Assembly (NCBI GenBank): GCA_029255685.2
Contig: CM055311.2
Location: 19,552,952 to 19,616,951, forward strand
Origin: Silene conica
Lineage: Eukaryota > Streptophyta > Magnoliopsida > Caryophyllales > Caryophyllaceae
DNA: 64,000 nt
Direction of reading: 5' to 3'
Shown here piece by piece: positions 35,499-47,809 of this stretch. Numbering within the stretch: the stretch's first letter is position 1; each line of letters opens with the position of its first letter. A program made the position numbers and the translations under genes. The notes under the pieces were generated by a model that was not told where the DNA came from, made no database searches, and saw only the letters and a program-made list of their open reading frames with translations.

Positions 35499-36522
35499 AT
35501 GGCAACCAACGCTCCACCTCTCACTAACGTATCATGGCTTCGATCCTTTATGGATCGTTGCAAACTCGATAAGCATGGTTCCAATTTTAAGGATTGGGAT
35601 GCGCAATTGCTTTTGGCCGCTCAAGGTGACGATAAGAGTCGTTACCTATCCGAAGCCGCTCCTCCCGCTCCGACCGCTCGTTCGTCGGTCCAAACTCGTG
35701 AGGCCTATGAAGCCTACATGAATGAGTCCTCCGCTCTTAAAAATGTGCTCATCTTCTCCATGGAGCCGGATCTCCAAAGGAGTATGATTAAGTTGACCAC
35801 ATCGTATGAGATATACACCAAGCTTGCGACCATGTTTTCGCAAACTCCAAGGGTGATCCAATATGAGGCGGCTTCTGCCTTCTTTGACATTACTTTCAAG
35901 GAAGGGCAAAAGATAAGCCCTCATGTGCTCAAACTCGTTGAGCTCGCGGAGACTCTAAAAGCTCAAAATGTTGATGTTCCCGACTCTCTAATTATTGACC
36001 GAGTTCTTCACTCGCTCAATAAGGTTAAGGCGTATGCTCAATTCCGGGTGAATTTCAATATGCGAAACCAAGAGACCACGTTGGAAGAGTTGCATAAGAT
36101 GCTAGTCCAAGCCGAAAGGGACATGGGACTTCATGAAAGTTCCACCAAGGATGTTTTGAACATTGATAAGAAGGGAAAAACGAGCTTCAAAAGGAATGCC
36201 TCTAAAAGGCAAGGGCAAGAAAACGTTCAAGCCCAAGGCGACCAAAGAAAAGACCTTTTCGAAAGGCGTTTCCACCTCATCTTCAAAGGTTGAAGACAAG
36301 TGCCATTATTGCACGAGGATCGGTCATTGGAAGCGTAATTGCCCCAAGTACTTAAGCGATCTCAAAATTGGGAAGGCAACCGCCGTAGGAAATAATTCTC
36401 GTTTACTTTCATGTTCTTTTGTTAACTTTTGTATGGCGATACAAGTTGTTGACTATCACCCCTTTTAAAATTGTTTTAAAGGGGCATCTTATAAAGATAA
36501 GGGCAAGGAAAAGGAAGCATAA
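35499..36522 (+). pseudogene. gag: E3 gag, frameshifted, with putative intron whose donor is mutated
   Basis: The ATG at 35499 opens MATNAPPLTNVSWLRSF and the copia-type gag domain runs intact to about 36200. There an extra A in CTAAAAGGC, compared with CTAAGGGC in E1, shifts the frame; the first frame ends at 36293. The shifted frame carries the CCHC knuckle CHYCTRIGHWKRNC and would run unspliced to 36468. The counterpart of the E1/E2 intron is 36389-36481, but its donor reads GA instead of GT. Joined in silico, the last exon ends KDKGKEKEA and TAA at 36520-36522. So this copy has lost both the frame and probably splicing. Confidence 0.82.
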
Positions 36523-38842
36523 AGTTCCTTACTTGGATGGCTATGGTAGCATCCAAATTGATCGAAGACTTGAAGAGCTAGCCTCTAATTTTCATATCGT
36601 CTTCTATCATATTTTGCATTTTATTTATGGAACAATTTATTTTCTTGTAAGACAAGGATTAAAATCCTAAGACAATGGTTGTAATTTTGGATATTGGTGA
36701 CTTGGTTTTCAACCCGAGTCACTACTTTTGTTCTTAATCAATGTTTTGATTTATCAAATAAATTGCATACCTTGTTAAAACATGAATAATAGTGATTTTA
36801 TCACGCAACAAACTATTAATACGATCAATATAATATAATCAAAGAGTTGATTAAAACGGAGAACTACACCCCATGAGATAAATTCAATCAAAATGAGACT
36901 ATATCAGTTCATTATAAGATTTTCATTTTAAGTGAAAATGAGAATGTATTCATTACACCTATCAAACTTCAAACATTCATATGCATTGGTTAATCGAAAT
37001 AGTTATCCTTATACGAATAAAGGTTATTGTTAGAAGGATAGAGTGGGAGAAAATATTTCGCTCGCAAACCAATGATGAAAATAAAGGATCTTAGAGAAGA
37101 TTCCTATATGGGAGTCTTAAGAAGAACCCTAAATGATTTGAAGAAACTACGAGAGAACACTGAAGAAACTACGGGAGGACACTCGAAGAAAGGTTCTTTG
37201 TGTTCATTGTTTCATAGAGAGGAAACTTGAAACCCCGTATGAAATCAGTAGGAAAACGGTTCCTTAATAAATGATTTTTCTAAGTTTATAAGATAAAAGA
37301 GAAGAAATCATCTCAATCCTCTCAATGTAGTTATAAAGAAATTATCATGTCATTTTCGTCTCGAGGAAACGAAGACATTATAAGAAGGTAATGATTGATT
37401 GAATGGAAACAGATCACTATAGGGATAGTGATTGTGATAATGATTCAAGTAATAGTTTAACATGCGAGAAATGAAAGGTTCATTTAAGATATCGAGAGAT
37501 ATTGATTTTAGTGGGAGCTATATTCATCAAAGAATTGAAACCTACCATTTTGAGAGAATGGGTGATTCTTTAAGAGTAAAGAATAAGAGGTACTCAATTT
37601 AGATGAATAAAATAATTTGTATCATATGATGATGGAGTTTTAATGGGAAGGTTTATTATATGGATAATAAAAGGTCGCCCACTAGAAGTTAGAATGGTTG
37701 GATACATCATTCATAACGATGAATGAAACCATTATCAAATAGGCAAGATGTTTGAAAATTGTAAGAGTGATAAAATCACTAATAAACTACAATATAGATT
37801 TCAGTACATAAGTGACTGTAGAGAATGATTTTTAATCCCTCCAGTATATCGATACGTCACAAGTTATAAGATAACAGTGGGAGCTTTCCTCCGGAAAGGA
37901 AACTCAAAATCTAGAAAGAGTTCTAAAAATGTACTCAAATAGAATCATATTATACGGGATAATATGAGAATAAAGGAGACCAAAAGTTGTAAGTTTTGCT
38001 ATAATGAATAAAGGTTATTCGCATGAATAAAGGTTATTTGCAAAACACTAATACAATTAGATGATTGTGCATCAAAATGCAATGTAATAGTGTTGACTAT
38101 TGTTGCATGACAACATCATTTGAGTTATGATTAACTCAAAATGAAAGATACTTTGTCAGAATCCAAATGGGTTGTATGAGACAATATTGAACCCCATAAG
38201 TGAACTGGATTGACTTAGTATGGCCCCTAGCCGCTTACATGAGGTGACGTCTCAAAGCGACTAGAGTGTGAGGCGATTGATGGCAAGTTCAAGTGCCATA
38301 GAGTCATATGTGATGACTAGTCGATCACATAGGCAGACTGTAAGAGACACTCTGTCGGGCAATGTGACCGCTTATAGAGTTCTGGAAATTTTATAATAGC
38401 CGGGTCGTGGCAAGAGCTGCTATAGTATTCTTGTGAGTCAATTCTTAGACTAAAGACTACTCTCCCAAGATGGTACAGTTTAGGCATAGCTTTGATCCAT
38501 TCTCTACGACTTTTCGTAACTGGAGTCAAATGGGATTGTTTTGGGTTGTGACTAACTGTGACTAGTTGAAGGAAGTAGTGCGATAGAAATTGTCCACCCC
38601 TTGTCAGGGTTGTTCAAATCTCAGGGCCACTCGAGGAGAAGTTAACTGGAAATGCGTGGCCACGCTCGGAAGGTATCTATGGTAGATAATTCCGGTCAGA
38701 CAGTTATTCTCCAGATCGAGGAAACCACTCATGATATGATCAAATGTAAGTACGACCTCAGAGAGACATTTTGCATTGAGTGGGAGATTGTAATAGGACA
38801 AGAGAATTGGTGACGCACACTTGTCGAGGACAAGTGGGAGAT
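36523..38842 (+). other. E3 3' non-coding region and polypurine tract
   Basis: No pol frame is present. Two 22-bp GAAGAAACTACG repeats lie at about 37140-37183. The final block (38150-38842) is almost the same as in E1 and ends in AAGTGGGAGAT, the polypurine tract, just before the 3' LTR. Confidence 0.7.
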
Positions 38843-40075
38843 TGTTGGGAAATGTGTCCTCAACAATAGTGCGATCACATAATTAAATCTCATGACGAGA
38901 ATGCGCAAGGGATGATACGAATTATTAGTCAACTGACCAACATTAATCGGTAATGATTGGCTAGCTAGAGTTTGACATTACTGTCGTATGACGGTGATGG
39001 TCAGTTGATCCCTTTAGGTCACACCTTTAGGACAATTCCCTTAATTGATAAAGTGATCAAATGTATATTGATACGATTTGATCATATTCCTTAAACTCGT
39101 ATATCGAGAAATCAGAGGTTAAATCTTATTGTAAGATTTATGTTTAAAATTGAAATGTGTCAATTATTAAACTATAAACGATATTTTAAAATATCGAAAT
39201 TGGAATGAATCGGGTTGATAATTATTACAAGTGTTGTACATCGTATTGACGATTATTGTAACGACCATTTTATAAGTAATTACGAATTACTAATTGTTAA
39301 ACTTTATATATTTAATTTACTAATGATGTTTATTTGATAAATATGCATTTTAAATTAAATACAATTGTTTTATAAATGTGACATAATGTATGTCACACAT
39401 GATTATACAATTGTACAAAATAACAATTGATAAAATGGAAGTCCATTTTATCTTATGAGATAAGTGCACCGGTTTTTATGGGTGGATGTTTAAGGGATTG
39501 TATTATGTTTTTGCATGGGAGACAATCACTAAACATGCCTTAAATATGCAACATGGAGAATATAAGCTAGAGCCACCCTATGAGCATGGGTAAGGCAAAA
39601 AGCTCTCTTTTGTGCTTCCCATAGCCGTGCTCCCTTATACCCACCACCACACTTATGTGAAAGGTTAACATCAAAATTCATTCCAATCCTAAGTTAGTTT
39701 TTCTAGTGTGAGAAAGCTAATAAACCCTCTCTAATGTTATAAGATAATATATACATACTATTTGTAGTATTCAAATAATATTCTAATAAGAGAGATTAGA
39801 ATAATTTAAAGAAAACCGGTTTTGTAACTAGCTTGTTCAAGTCTCGGTTGATTGAGGGATTGTCTTGGTGCATCCAAAGGAGGTATTCTATTTTTGGTAC
39901 TTGGAGGATCATCCTTGCTAAACATTTGGACCGTGTGTAAGGGTTCAAATACTCTCCTTATTTCCGCATTATTAGCATGCATAAGATCGTTTTAACATGT
40001 AAATTAATATGTTAATTAAAAGATTATGTTAGTATGACTAAATATTAGTTTATGAGCAACTAATAAAACCCAACA
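38843..40075 (+). repeat. E3 3' LTR
   Basis: The 1233-bp LTR has the same ends as the 5' copy and differs from it at about seven positions. Confidence 0.95.
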
Positions 40076-40080
40076 GGGGC

Positions 40081-40282
40081 ATTGGAAACGGAATTGCCCA
40101 AAGTATCTCATTGACCTCAAAGCCGGAAGAGTTCTTGCAGTAGGTAATAATTCTCGATTAATTCATGTTCTTTAGTCAACTTTTGTATGTTGATACAAGT
40201 TGTTGATTCTTACCCATTTATAAATTGTTTTAAAGGGACTCCTTCTAAGGATAAGGGCAAGGAGAAGGAGAAGGAAGCTTGA
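40081..40282 (+). pseudogene. gag: E2 gag, C-terminal part with putative intron
   Basis: This continues the knuckle (HWKRNCPKYLIDLKAG). The unspliced frame stops at TAG 40173-40175. A putative intron at 40144-40235 (92 nt, GTAATA to TTTTAAAG) would join GTA-G to GG-ACT and extend gag with TPSKDKGKEKEKEA and TGA at 40280-40282. The tail matches E1 and E3 after removal of their own introns, although intron lengths differ by one or two bases. This is the best-preserved copy of the splice sites. Confidence 0.65.
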
Positions 40283-41962
40283 AGTTCCTTCCATGGATGG
40301 CTAGGGTAGCATCCAAAGATTGAAGATATAAAGAGCTTAGCTCTAATTTTTCATTTTGATGTCTTCTTTCATTTTGTATTTTAATTTTAAGAACGTTGTA
40401 TTTCTTGTATGACAAGAATTCGGTTATTTCAAACAATGGTTGTAATTTGAAGATTGGTGACTTGGTTTTCAACCCAAGTCATCTATTTGGTTCTTAATCA
40501 ATATGTTGTTTTTTAAAATGCATTGTGTGGTTCATAACATGAGTTGATACGATTTTCATAAATCGTAATAAAGTACCTTGAATAGTTCACCGTATGCTAG
40601 ACATGATAGGATCATAATTAAGTAATTTGATTTACTTAAACGAGAATTACACCCCGTGAAATACATCAAACTCAAATATGAGAACATTAGTTCATTATAA
40701 GATGATCACCTTAAATGAATGAGAGTACTAATGTGTCACTCGTCATATAATCCTTTGTCCAAATCATTGTTAACGGGTGAAAATGCTATCCTTCTTAGAG
40801 TGGGAGAAATTCTACCCCGCAAACCAATGAGATAAATATGGGATCTTAGAGAAAAGTCCTATATGGGGTCCCTAAGAAGAACCCTAAGATATTGGATAGA
40901 AGAAACTACGAGAGGACACAGAAGAAACTACGAGAGGACACAGAAGAAACTACGCGAGGACACAAAAGGAAATGTTCCTTATGTCATTAGTTTCTAGAGA
41001 GGACAAAAGGAACCACGTGTATAAACGGAAGGAAAAACGTTTTCATAAAGTTAATGTTTCTGATTTTATAAGATAATAGAGGAGAAATCGTCTTCCATCC
41101 TCTTGATGATAGTATTTCTTATTCTAAAGGAATATAGAGGAGAAATCATGTCCCAATGTTTTCCAAGGAAACAAGGACGAAAAATGAAATGTTCATTTGA
41201 GATGAGAAGATGTTTATTGAGTAGTTACTGAACACTATGAAGATAGTGTGAGTTATTTAACTATAAAGATAGTGATACGAAATTCAGTGGGAGAAAAGTT
41301 ATTAAGAAAATTGAACCTACTATTGAGAGATAATGGTGATTCTTTAAATGTAAAGAATAAGAGGTTTTCAGTTCTAGATGAATAAATGTTAAAAACATCA
41401 TAAGATGATGGACGATCATAAGTGAGTTTATTATATATTATATGATAATGAAACGTCACCTATTGATTCACAAGGTTGGATAAATTGTTCATATCAATGA
41501 ATAAAGAATCCTAGATATGAAAGTGTTGATTCATATGACCTTGATTAACATGCCATGATGTTGAAACAAAACCTTACTTCGATATAAGTTCTCAAGGAGA
41601 ACTAGTGGATCAGATCTAGGTAAACTACAAAATGAATTCTAGTACAATGTGACTGTGTATGAGAGAACAACATGTCACAAGTTATATGATAACAGTGGGA
41701 GCTTCCTTCAGGTGAGGAGACTCGAGTCTAGTATGAGGACTAGAATTGTACTTGAATAGATCATATTATTCGAGATAATATGAGTCAGAAGGAAACTAAA
41801 ATTTGTAGGTTTAAAAGATGTGAATACATGGTATATTCACATAGCAAACCATTAATACAAATTGATGTATGAGCATCAAAGATTGTTTATGTGGAGCAGC
41901 AATATCGTATTGATTGTTCGCACATAACATAAGATTGTTTATGTGGAGCAGCAATATCATAA
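40283..41962 (+). other. E2 3' non-coding region
   Basis: This is homologous to 8046-9640 of E1 without a pol frame. The 22-bp GAAGAAACTACG repeat is present three times (40899-40964). Near the right end AGATTGTTTATGTGGAGCAG is duplicated 51 bp apart (about 41880 and 41931). The conserved terminal ~700 bp and the polypurine tract seen in E1 and E3 are absent. Confidence 0.6.
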
Positions 41963-43204
41963 ATTGATGGAGAACGAGTGTAGTCTTACTAACATAATCC
42001 TTATAATTTTACTAATTAATCTCATATTAATTTAGTCGATCTTATGCATGCAAAGTAAATGCGGAACAATAAAGAAAAGAGCCTTACAATCGGTCCGAAA
42101 AGTGCTAGGACGATCCTCCACGGAGCAACCAAAGTAGCTTGCCTCCTTTACGATGCACCAAGACCTACCCTTAAACACCGAGACACGAACACGAGCTAGG
42201 TGACGGAATCGGTTATCTTAAAACCGTAAACTAATACTCACTTTATTAGTCTACTAAAAATACTACAACAATATGTAGTATGAATATTATGTGAATAATA
42301 TTTTAGAGGATTTTGATATTATTTCTTACACTAGAAATAATGAACATATGGGTTAGAATGAAAAATAGTGAACAAATTCACTTCTTATATTAGGTAGAGT
42401 GTGTGTCGTGTGTTTGTGTGTTTAGGAAGACCAAATAGGTTGCTTGTCTTACACTAACAATTAGGTTTGCATGGCTACACATAGGTATCATACCTACACC
42501 ATCATTATGTTTTAGCATGCACTAATTTAAACAAATTAGTCCTTATAACATACACCATCACACGCCACATTTTGTGTAAAATGGACTTTCATTTTACAAA
42601 TTGTAATTTGTACAATTGTGTAATATGTGACATCCTATGTGACATAAATCAATTGTATTAATTTAAAATATATATTTATCATATAAATAATATTTCTAAA
42701 TTAATTAAATCATATTTAACAAATTAATTTAGTAATTTATAATTACCGTCTCAAAATATGGTTATTATAATAATCGTCAATACGATATACAACATTTGTT
42801 ACAACCACGAACCCTTCTCACTCTAATTTCGACATTTCATAAATGTCGATTAATATTTGACAATTGACACATTTCAATTTCAAATATAAATCTTACTTTA
42901 AGATTCAACCTCCGATTTCTCGATATACGGTTTTAAGGAATCGATCAATTCGTATCATATACAATTGATCAATATATTATTTAAGGGGTTAGTCCTATAG
43001 GTGTGACCTAAAGGGATCAACAGACCACCACCGTCATACGACAGTAATGTCGAACTCTAGTCAGCCAATCATTACCGATTAATGTTGGTCAGTTGACTAT
43101 ATCAAATATCGGATCGTCCCTTGCATATTCTTTTCATAAGATTTATGACAATGATTTTTATCACTGTCGTGATCGCACTATTGTTGAGGACACATTTCTC
43201 AACA
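41963..43204 (-). repeat. Inverted full-length LTR of the E-family, without target duplication
   Basis: Read on the minus strand this begins TGTTGAGAAATGTGTCC and ends CTCCATCA, a complete LTR of 1242 bp related to E2. Flanks are TAAAT on the left and GTATA on the right, so there is no 5-bp duplication. On the right it abuts a forward LTR fragment. It looks like the product of recombination or deletion between inverted elements, not a simple solo LTR. Confidence 0.8.
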
Positions 43205-43443
43205 GTATATCGTATCGACGATTATTATAATAAGCATATATTGGGACGGTAATTACGAATAACTAAAATAATTTGTTAAATATGATTTAATTAATTTAGA
43301 AATATTATTTATATGATAAATATATTTTAAATTAATACAATTTAATTATGTCACATATGATGTTACATATTAAACAATTGTACAAATTACATTTGTAAAA
43401 TGAAGGTCCATTTTACAAAGTGTAAACCGTGTAAATGTGATGT
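43205..43443 (+). repeat. Forward LTR fragment (truncated both sides)
   Basis: This matches the middle of the E2 5' LTR (about 27687-27925) with few differences and stops abruptly at the 47-bp duplication. It is probably the remains of the E2 3' LTR. Confidence 0.75.
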
Positions 43444-43534
43444 AAAGTCTCATTTTCGATCGATCAATAGAAATTTCAAACACGTTCTGTAAAGTCTTAT
43501 TTTCGATCGATCAATAGAAATTTCAAACACGTTC
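43441..43534. repeat. 47-bp tandem duplication
   Basis: The unit TGTAAAGTCTCATTTTCGAT (first 20 of 47 bp) occurs twice head to tail at 43441-43487 and 43488-43534 with one change. It lies exactly at the junction between LTR fragment and unrelated sequence. Confidence 0.85.
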
Positions 43535-44074
43535 TGTCTAACGGGAATGTCGTCGATTTTTGGACTTGCCATGCAAATAGTGACCCAGTTTCACCTTTTG
43601 TCAGACGAAAACATCGTCGCTTTTCTAACCCGTCTTTGCCCCACAACCCAGGTCTAAACTTTGAGCTCCAATACCATGTTAAATTCGCACATGTGCCTGT
43701 GCATAATTTTCTCTTTCTCCGATGTAAAAGACCAATAAATGATTCTTCCCATTTTTTCTAGAAAAAACGAACATAAATTAGATTAACAGTACATGTTTAA
43801 GTACATTTTGGGTTGGACACGGCCCAAATACCATGAACATGTGTCGGACACGTGCCCAAATAAATTTAGAAAGTTAGATACGGCTGTTTAGGTGTCCGAC
43901 ACGTTTCAGCGTGTGTCCGTGGAGTGTCGGTGTCAAACACAGTGTCGGACACGGTACCACTCATTAAAAGAAGTGTCCGTGCTACCTAGATGACAAGAAC
44001 CTCACACGTAAAAGGGTTAGGACTTATGAGCAACTAGCTAAGTGGACCAACCACGCAACCAAGAACCATCATAA
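43535..44074. other. Non-coding spacer with GTGTCGGACACG repeats
   Basis: No gene is seen. Palindromic GTGTCGGACACG-like words recur from about 43810 to 43980. A stretch near 43660 (GAGCTCCAATACCATG) loosely resembles an inverted tRNA-Met primer site but has no LTR beside it. Confidence 0.4.
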
Positions 44075-45003
44075 GACCATCCCCAAACAAGGTCAACAGG
44101 TAGGTCATGACCTTGCTTGGTCACCTTAATTAAGGATTAAGAAAAAAAATTAGTGTGACCTCCTTGCATAAGAGGTCAATTTGTGACCTTCTTGTGAAAG
44201 GTATTGACCTAGTTGGTGACCTTGTACGTAGCACCATCTGATTCGTTGTTGGACACAAATGAAAGAAAAAAAATAAAAAAAAAAGGACACCTTGCATTTT
44301 CCTCTTTCTCCTTCTCCTGCCATTTTGCCAAACATTTTTTTTCCCCTTTCCCTCAAAAAACAAAAATGAATTTACACAACATTGCAAGAGGAAAAAAAAT
44401 TAAAGGCCATTTTTTATTGAGTCACTCTTTAAATTACCTATTGAATGAACTCAGTTTTGACATATTTTGAACCAACTTTTTAATACGATTTTTTGGGCAA
44501 AAAAACTCAAATAAATTGACAGAGTTTGGGCAAAAACTCAATTAAATCGTCAAATAATATTTCAAATACGTTCGTTAATAGCATCAACATATCGTTAAAT
44601 TAATTATAATCGTTTAATCGCCAAGGTATTTCATTTTTAATTCTTAATGAAATCGTATAATCGCCTTTCGAAATTAAAACCAAGTTATTTAATATTTTTT
44701 TCTGAAAATTACACCATAAGATTAATGTAACCGTAAAATATTTAGGTAGTTTTTATTTTACTAAGATATTTATCATAATAGGAAAAATTTAAATTTATAA
44801 TATGTTAGGAAAAATAATTGTAAAGTGGGAGAGAGAAAGGTGGGTAGAGAATGTGAAAAATGATTGAAAATGTTGGAAAGTGGAAAATCAATTGGTTGGT
44901 GACCTAGGTCGTGACCGTCTGCTTAGGAGGGTAAAAGTAAGTCAAGATAATTAAGGGGTGATTAAGGGTAAATATGGATCGTGACCTTTGCTTGGGGATG
45001 GTC
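44075..45003. mobile_element. PIF/Harbinger-like non-autonomous element
   Basis: The 22-bp inverted ends GACCATCCCCAAACAAGGTC and GACCTTTGCTTGGGGATGGTC are flanked by TAA (44072-44074 and 45004-45006). TAA duplication and ends of this kind suit PIF/Harbinger. The small ORFs on both strands inside (44130-44470) derive from A- and T-runs and show no transposase domain. Confidence 0.8.
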
Positions 45004-45006
45004 TAA

Positions 45007-45229
45007 GGCCCTGTTCTTTTCGGCTGAAATGAGCTGAACTGAAATAATTGGAGTAGAGCTTAATTGAACTAAATTGGGTGAAACTGAGCTGAAGTGAATT
45101 TAGTTGAATTAAAAGTTAATTTTGTGAAGAGATTAATTGAACATAATTGATTGAATGTAAATAAAACTTAACGGAATACACTCAAGAAAAATTGAAAGAA
45201 GCTGAAATAAAGTCAGAAAGAACAGGGCC
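45007..45229. mobile_element. Tourist-like MITE adjoining the previous element
   Basis: The 223-bp element has perfect 13-bp ends GGCCCTGTTCTTT and AAAGAACAGGGCC, flanked by TAA (45004-45006 and 45230-45232). The left TAA is shared with the neighbour, so one element inserted in the target duplication of the other. Confidence 0.88.
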
Positions 45230-46589
45230 TAAGTCCTAACAATACACCCAGTCCTAGCAAAAGAAGAGGAGGGAGGGAAAGTAGCATTGAAAATGTCAAA
45301 ATTAAATAATATTCAAAAAATTAAAACTCTACCAAACGAGCTTTCAATCCGAGTTTTAATATGCTCGGAATTGGCTTGCGTTTGGTCCACCACAACTGAA
45401 AATCAGCTTGAAATCAATTTTGACCAATTTTAAGCCAAACTTTAACCATGTTAATAAATTTTAAGAGCTCTACAAATCGAGTAAGATCATTTGCTACCCT
45501 ATCTGCACGTAAGATTCCTTGATATAATTTTGTTCCTACATATTGCCTAAGCCCTATTGGCATTGCTTGTTATTCCACACTTATCTTAAAGCCAATTATT
45601 GTTAAAGCCAATTATTGTTAGGTGACTAAATAATTTTTTGAATACACCATTAACACCAAGAATCACTAATTAATCGTCAATAGTTGCTGCCCGTGTTTTC
45701 TTGAAAATACTAAAGTAAAAGATACTTTAAATCATCAATTCGGGATAGGTTCTTGGTATAATAATCATCTATGCAGCTTTAATTTAATTAAGAAACAAGG
45801 AAGTAGGAATGTAAGTACCGTGAAAGATTGCGGAATAAAAAGCATAGAGATAATGATCATGATTCATGATTCTTTCAAGTACAATTTGTGTTCAAAATAT
45901 AATTATCTCTATTCATTAACTTTTCAAAATGTTATTCCGAAGCCTTTTTTATATAGAAAGATCGTCTTTACTTATAATTTTTTTCGGAATACATAAAATT
46001 ATTTTTCCTTCTTATTTTGAGGTTAATCAATATTATCACATGTCGATGCTTGAATAGTTCAAAGGAGAAAGTAACTTGTTCTTTTCATGTTCATTTAGGT
46101 TATGTATTTTTTCGGCAAATGTAGTTAAATTGAATTATATTGAACCGAACTAAATCGAATTGAATTGAATGAAATTGAGTTAAACTGAAATAAGTTAATA
46201 TAGAGTTAGAAAAAACACAACCTCATTTCAAGTAAGATTCATTATGTTAAATTCAATTTAAATGTTTGGCTCTATTTAGCTAACTTCAGTTTAGCTACGT
46301 CGTTCAACTTGTCTTTATAATTTAACTTCATTCATTTAGATGAGTTCATTTTACTAATTGCTAAGTACAGTATAACTTAGTTAAGTTCGATACAACTTAA
46401 TTCAGTTCAATATGTAATTGATTGTAGTTTTACGAACAATAAGTTTCTATTAACACAGATATATCCGTGTTCATATTAACACATGTGATTTATCATGTCC
46501 ATATAGGATAAATATATTACTTATTTTCATTGCATGTTGCTTTTATTTTATTGTGACTAGTTAGATCTGAAATTGAAAAAAAAAAGGAT
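45230..46589. other. AT-rich spacer
   Basis: No gene or clean element is visible. From about 46100 to 46400, sequence with many GAACTAAATTGAATT-like words resembles the interior of the Tourist MITE at 45007 and may be an old relative. Confidence 0.4.
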
Positions 46590-47250
46590 TTGCTATATCA
46601 CGCCTCATGTTTTACTTGTTACGCCCCCTATTTTTATATTTATTCCCATTTTGCCCTTGCGACTTGTATTTCGGTGATGGATTTCTGACGTTTGTTACGA
46701 ATATTTTATGAGACGGTTTTTGAAACGGTTTTTGTAACATGATTTTCAGTGACGGTTTTTACGGTTAAATGTTGTGACGGTTTTTATAATAAACAATTGT
46801 AATCGGTTTTTACTAATAATAACAATTGTAATCGGTTTTTATAATAAACAATTGTAATCGGTTTTTACAATTGTTTATTATAAAAACCGATTACAATTGT
46901 TTATTAAAAAAACCGTCTCAAAAACCGTTTATTATTCGTAAAAACCGATTACAATTGTTTATTAAAAAAACCGTTTATTATTCGTAAAAACCGATTACAA
47001 TTGTTTATTATAAAAACCGATTACAATTGTTATTATTAGTAAAAACCGATTACAATTGTTTATTATAAAAACCGTCACAAAATTTAACCGTAAAAACCGT
47101 CACCGAAAATCATGTCTCAAAAACCGTCTCATAAAATATCCGTAACAAACGTCAGAAATCCATCACCGAAATACAAGTTGCAAGGGCAAAATGGGAATAA
47201 ATATAAAAATAGGGGGCGTAACAAGTAAAATAGGGGACGTGATATAGCAA
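46590..47250. mobile_element. Foldback element, a near-complete palindrome
   Basis: The ends TTGCTATATCACG and CGTGATATAGCAA start inverted arms of roughly 270-300 bp that run to a centre near 46868, leaving almost no unique sequence. The arms hold repeated CGGTTTTTA and AATTGTAATCGG words, so the inner region can pair in several registers. Flanks are A-runs on both sides, which prevents a secure target duplication; a 9-bp A duplication of Mutator type is possible. Confidence 0.75.
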
Positions 47251-47809
47251 TTTTAAAAAAAAATATAGGTAGATGTATTCATTTTACTAATATACGGAGT
47301 AGGATAAAATGTACTCCGTAGGTAGATTTATTCATTTTACTAAATGGAAATGAGAAGACAATCACAATTCACATATGAGAAGGGATAGTACAATTGGATT
47401 GGACAAATTGAAAAGAAATGGCGATGAAAATGGAAAATTAGGGCTGTTGTTTATGGAGAGATGGGACCTTATAGTAGGTATCCCTTTTATGTTGATAAGA
47501 CCCTGATTTTACATGATGAAAGAGAATCTGATGTGATTTTTCCAACAAATCAACCATTTCTGTTTCATAATTCACAAATACTCATTCCAACTCTTTCGAG
47601 TGATAAATCAAGTGAGAATTTATGTCCAACCCTTTTGAGTTGGGTTAACAGTCGGTGGCTTTAACTTATCTTACTTTTTCAAAAGGATGAGATAGATTGA
47701 TCAACCTAGTTTCCTAAAAAAAGTGAGAATTAAACGGAAAGCACCGGATCATTTCACTTGTGATATTATAAGAGAAAATGTATCCGTCTTCAGTTTACGA
47801 TAAATAATA
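47251..47809. other. Spacer with an unassigned 67-aa ORF
   Basis: A plus-strand ORF at 47461-47664 (MGPYSRYPFYVDKTLILHDE at its start) has unbiased composition but no family I recognise and no clear promoter. It may be a gene fragment. TACGGAGTA and TACTCCGTA form a small inverted repeat near 47293-47320. Confidence 0.35.

Larger units (their letters stand above)
31804..40075 (+). mobile_element. E3: gag-only LTR retrotransposon nested in E2
   Basis: This is a complete element of about 8.27 kb flanked by GGGGC (31799-31803 and 40076-40080). Both LTRs are 1233 bp and differ at about seven positions, so it is the youngest of the three gag-only copies by this measure. It has perfect TGTTGGG/CCCAACA ends, a tRNA-Met primer site, one frameshifted gag and no pol. 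Its gag and 3' terminal block are closer to E1 than to its host E2. Confidence 0.93.
27270..43443 (+). mobile_element. E2: gag-only LTR retrotransposon, interrupted by E3, damaged 3' end
   Basis: E2 is a diverged relative of E1 with the same plan: 1240-bp 5' LTR, initiator tRNA-Met primer site, long AT-rich leader, gag, and non-coding 3' part. E3 inserted in its zinc-knuckle codons (31804-40075). The sequence after gag resumes at 40081 and is traceable to about 41960. There the polypurine tract and normal 3' LTR are replaced by an inverted LTR and a forward LTR fragment ending near 43443. A normal right boundary and target duplication are missing. Confidence 0.82.

Noticed and set aside
41963..43204. 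Ordinary solo LTR
   Set aside because: A solo LTR should keep a 5-bp duplication; flanks are TAAAT and GTATA and the right side is a forward LTR fragment.
43650..43690. Inverted tRNA-Met primer binding site
   Set aside because: It only partly matches (CATGGTATTGGAGCTC on the minus strand) and has no LTR end next to it.
44130..44470. Overlapping ORFs on both strands inside the TAA-flanked element
   Set aside because: They are Lys-, Phe- and Ser-rich because of A- and T-runs, and no PIF/Harbinger transposase motif is seen.
47461..47664. 67-aa ORF as a host gene
   Set aside because: No recognised family, promoter or splice context; kept only as a note in the spacer entry.
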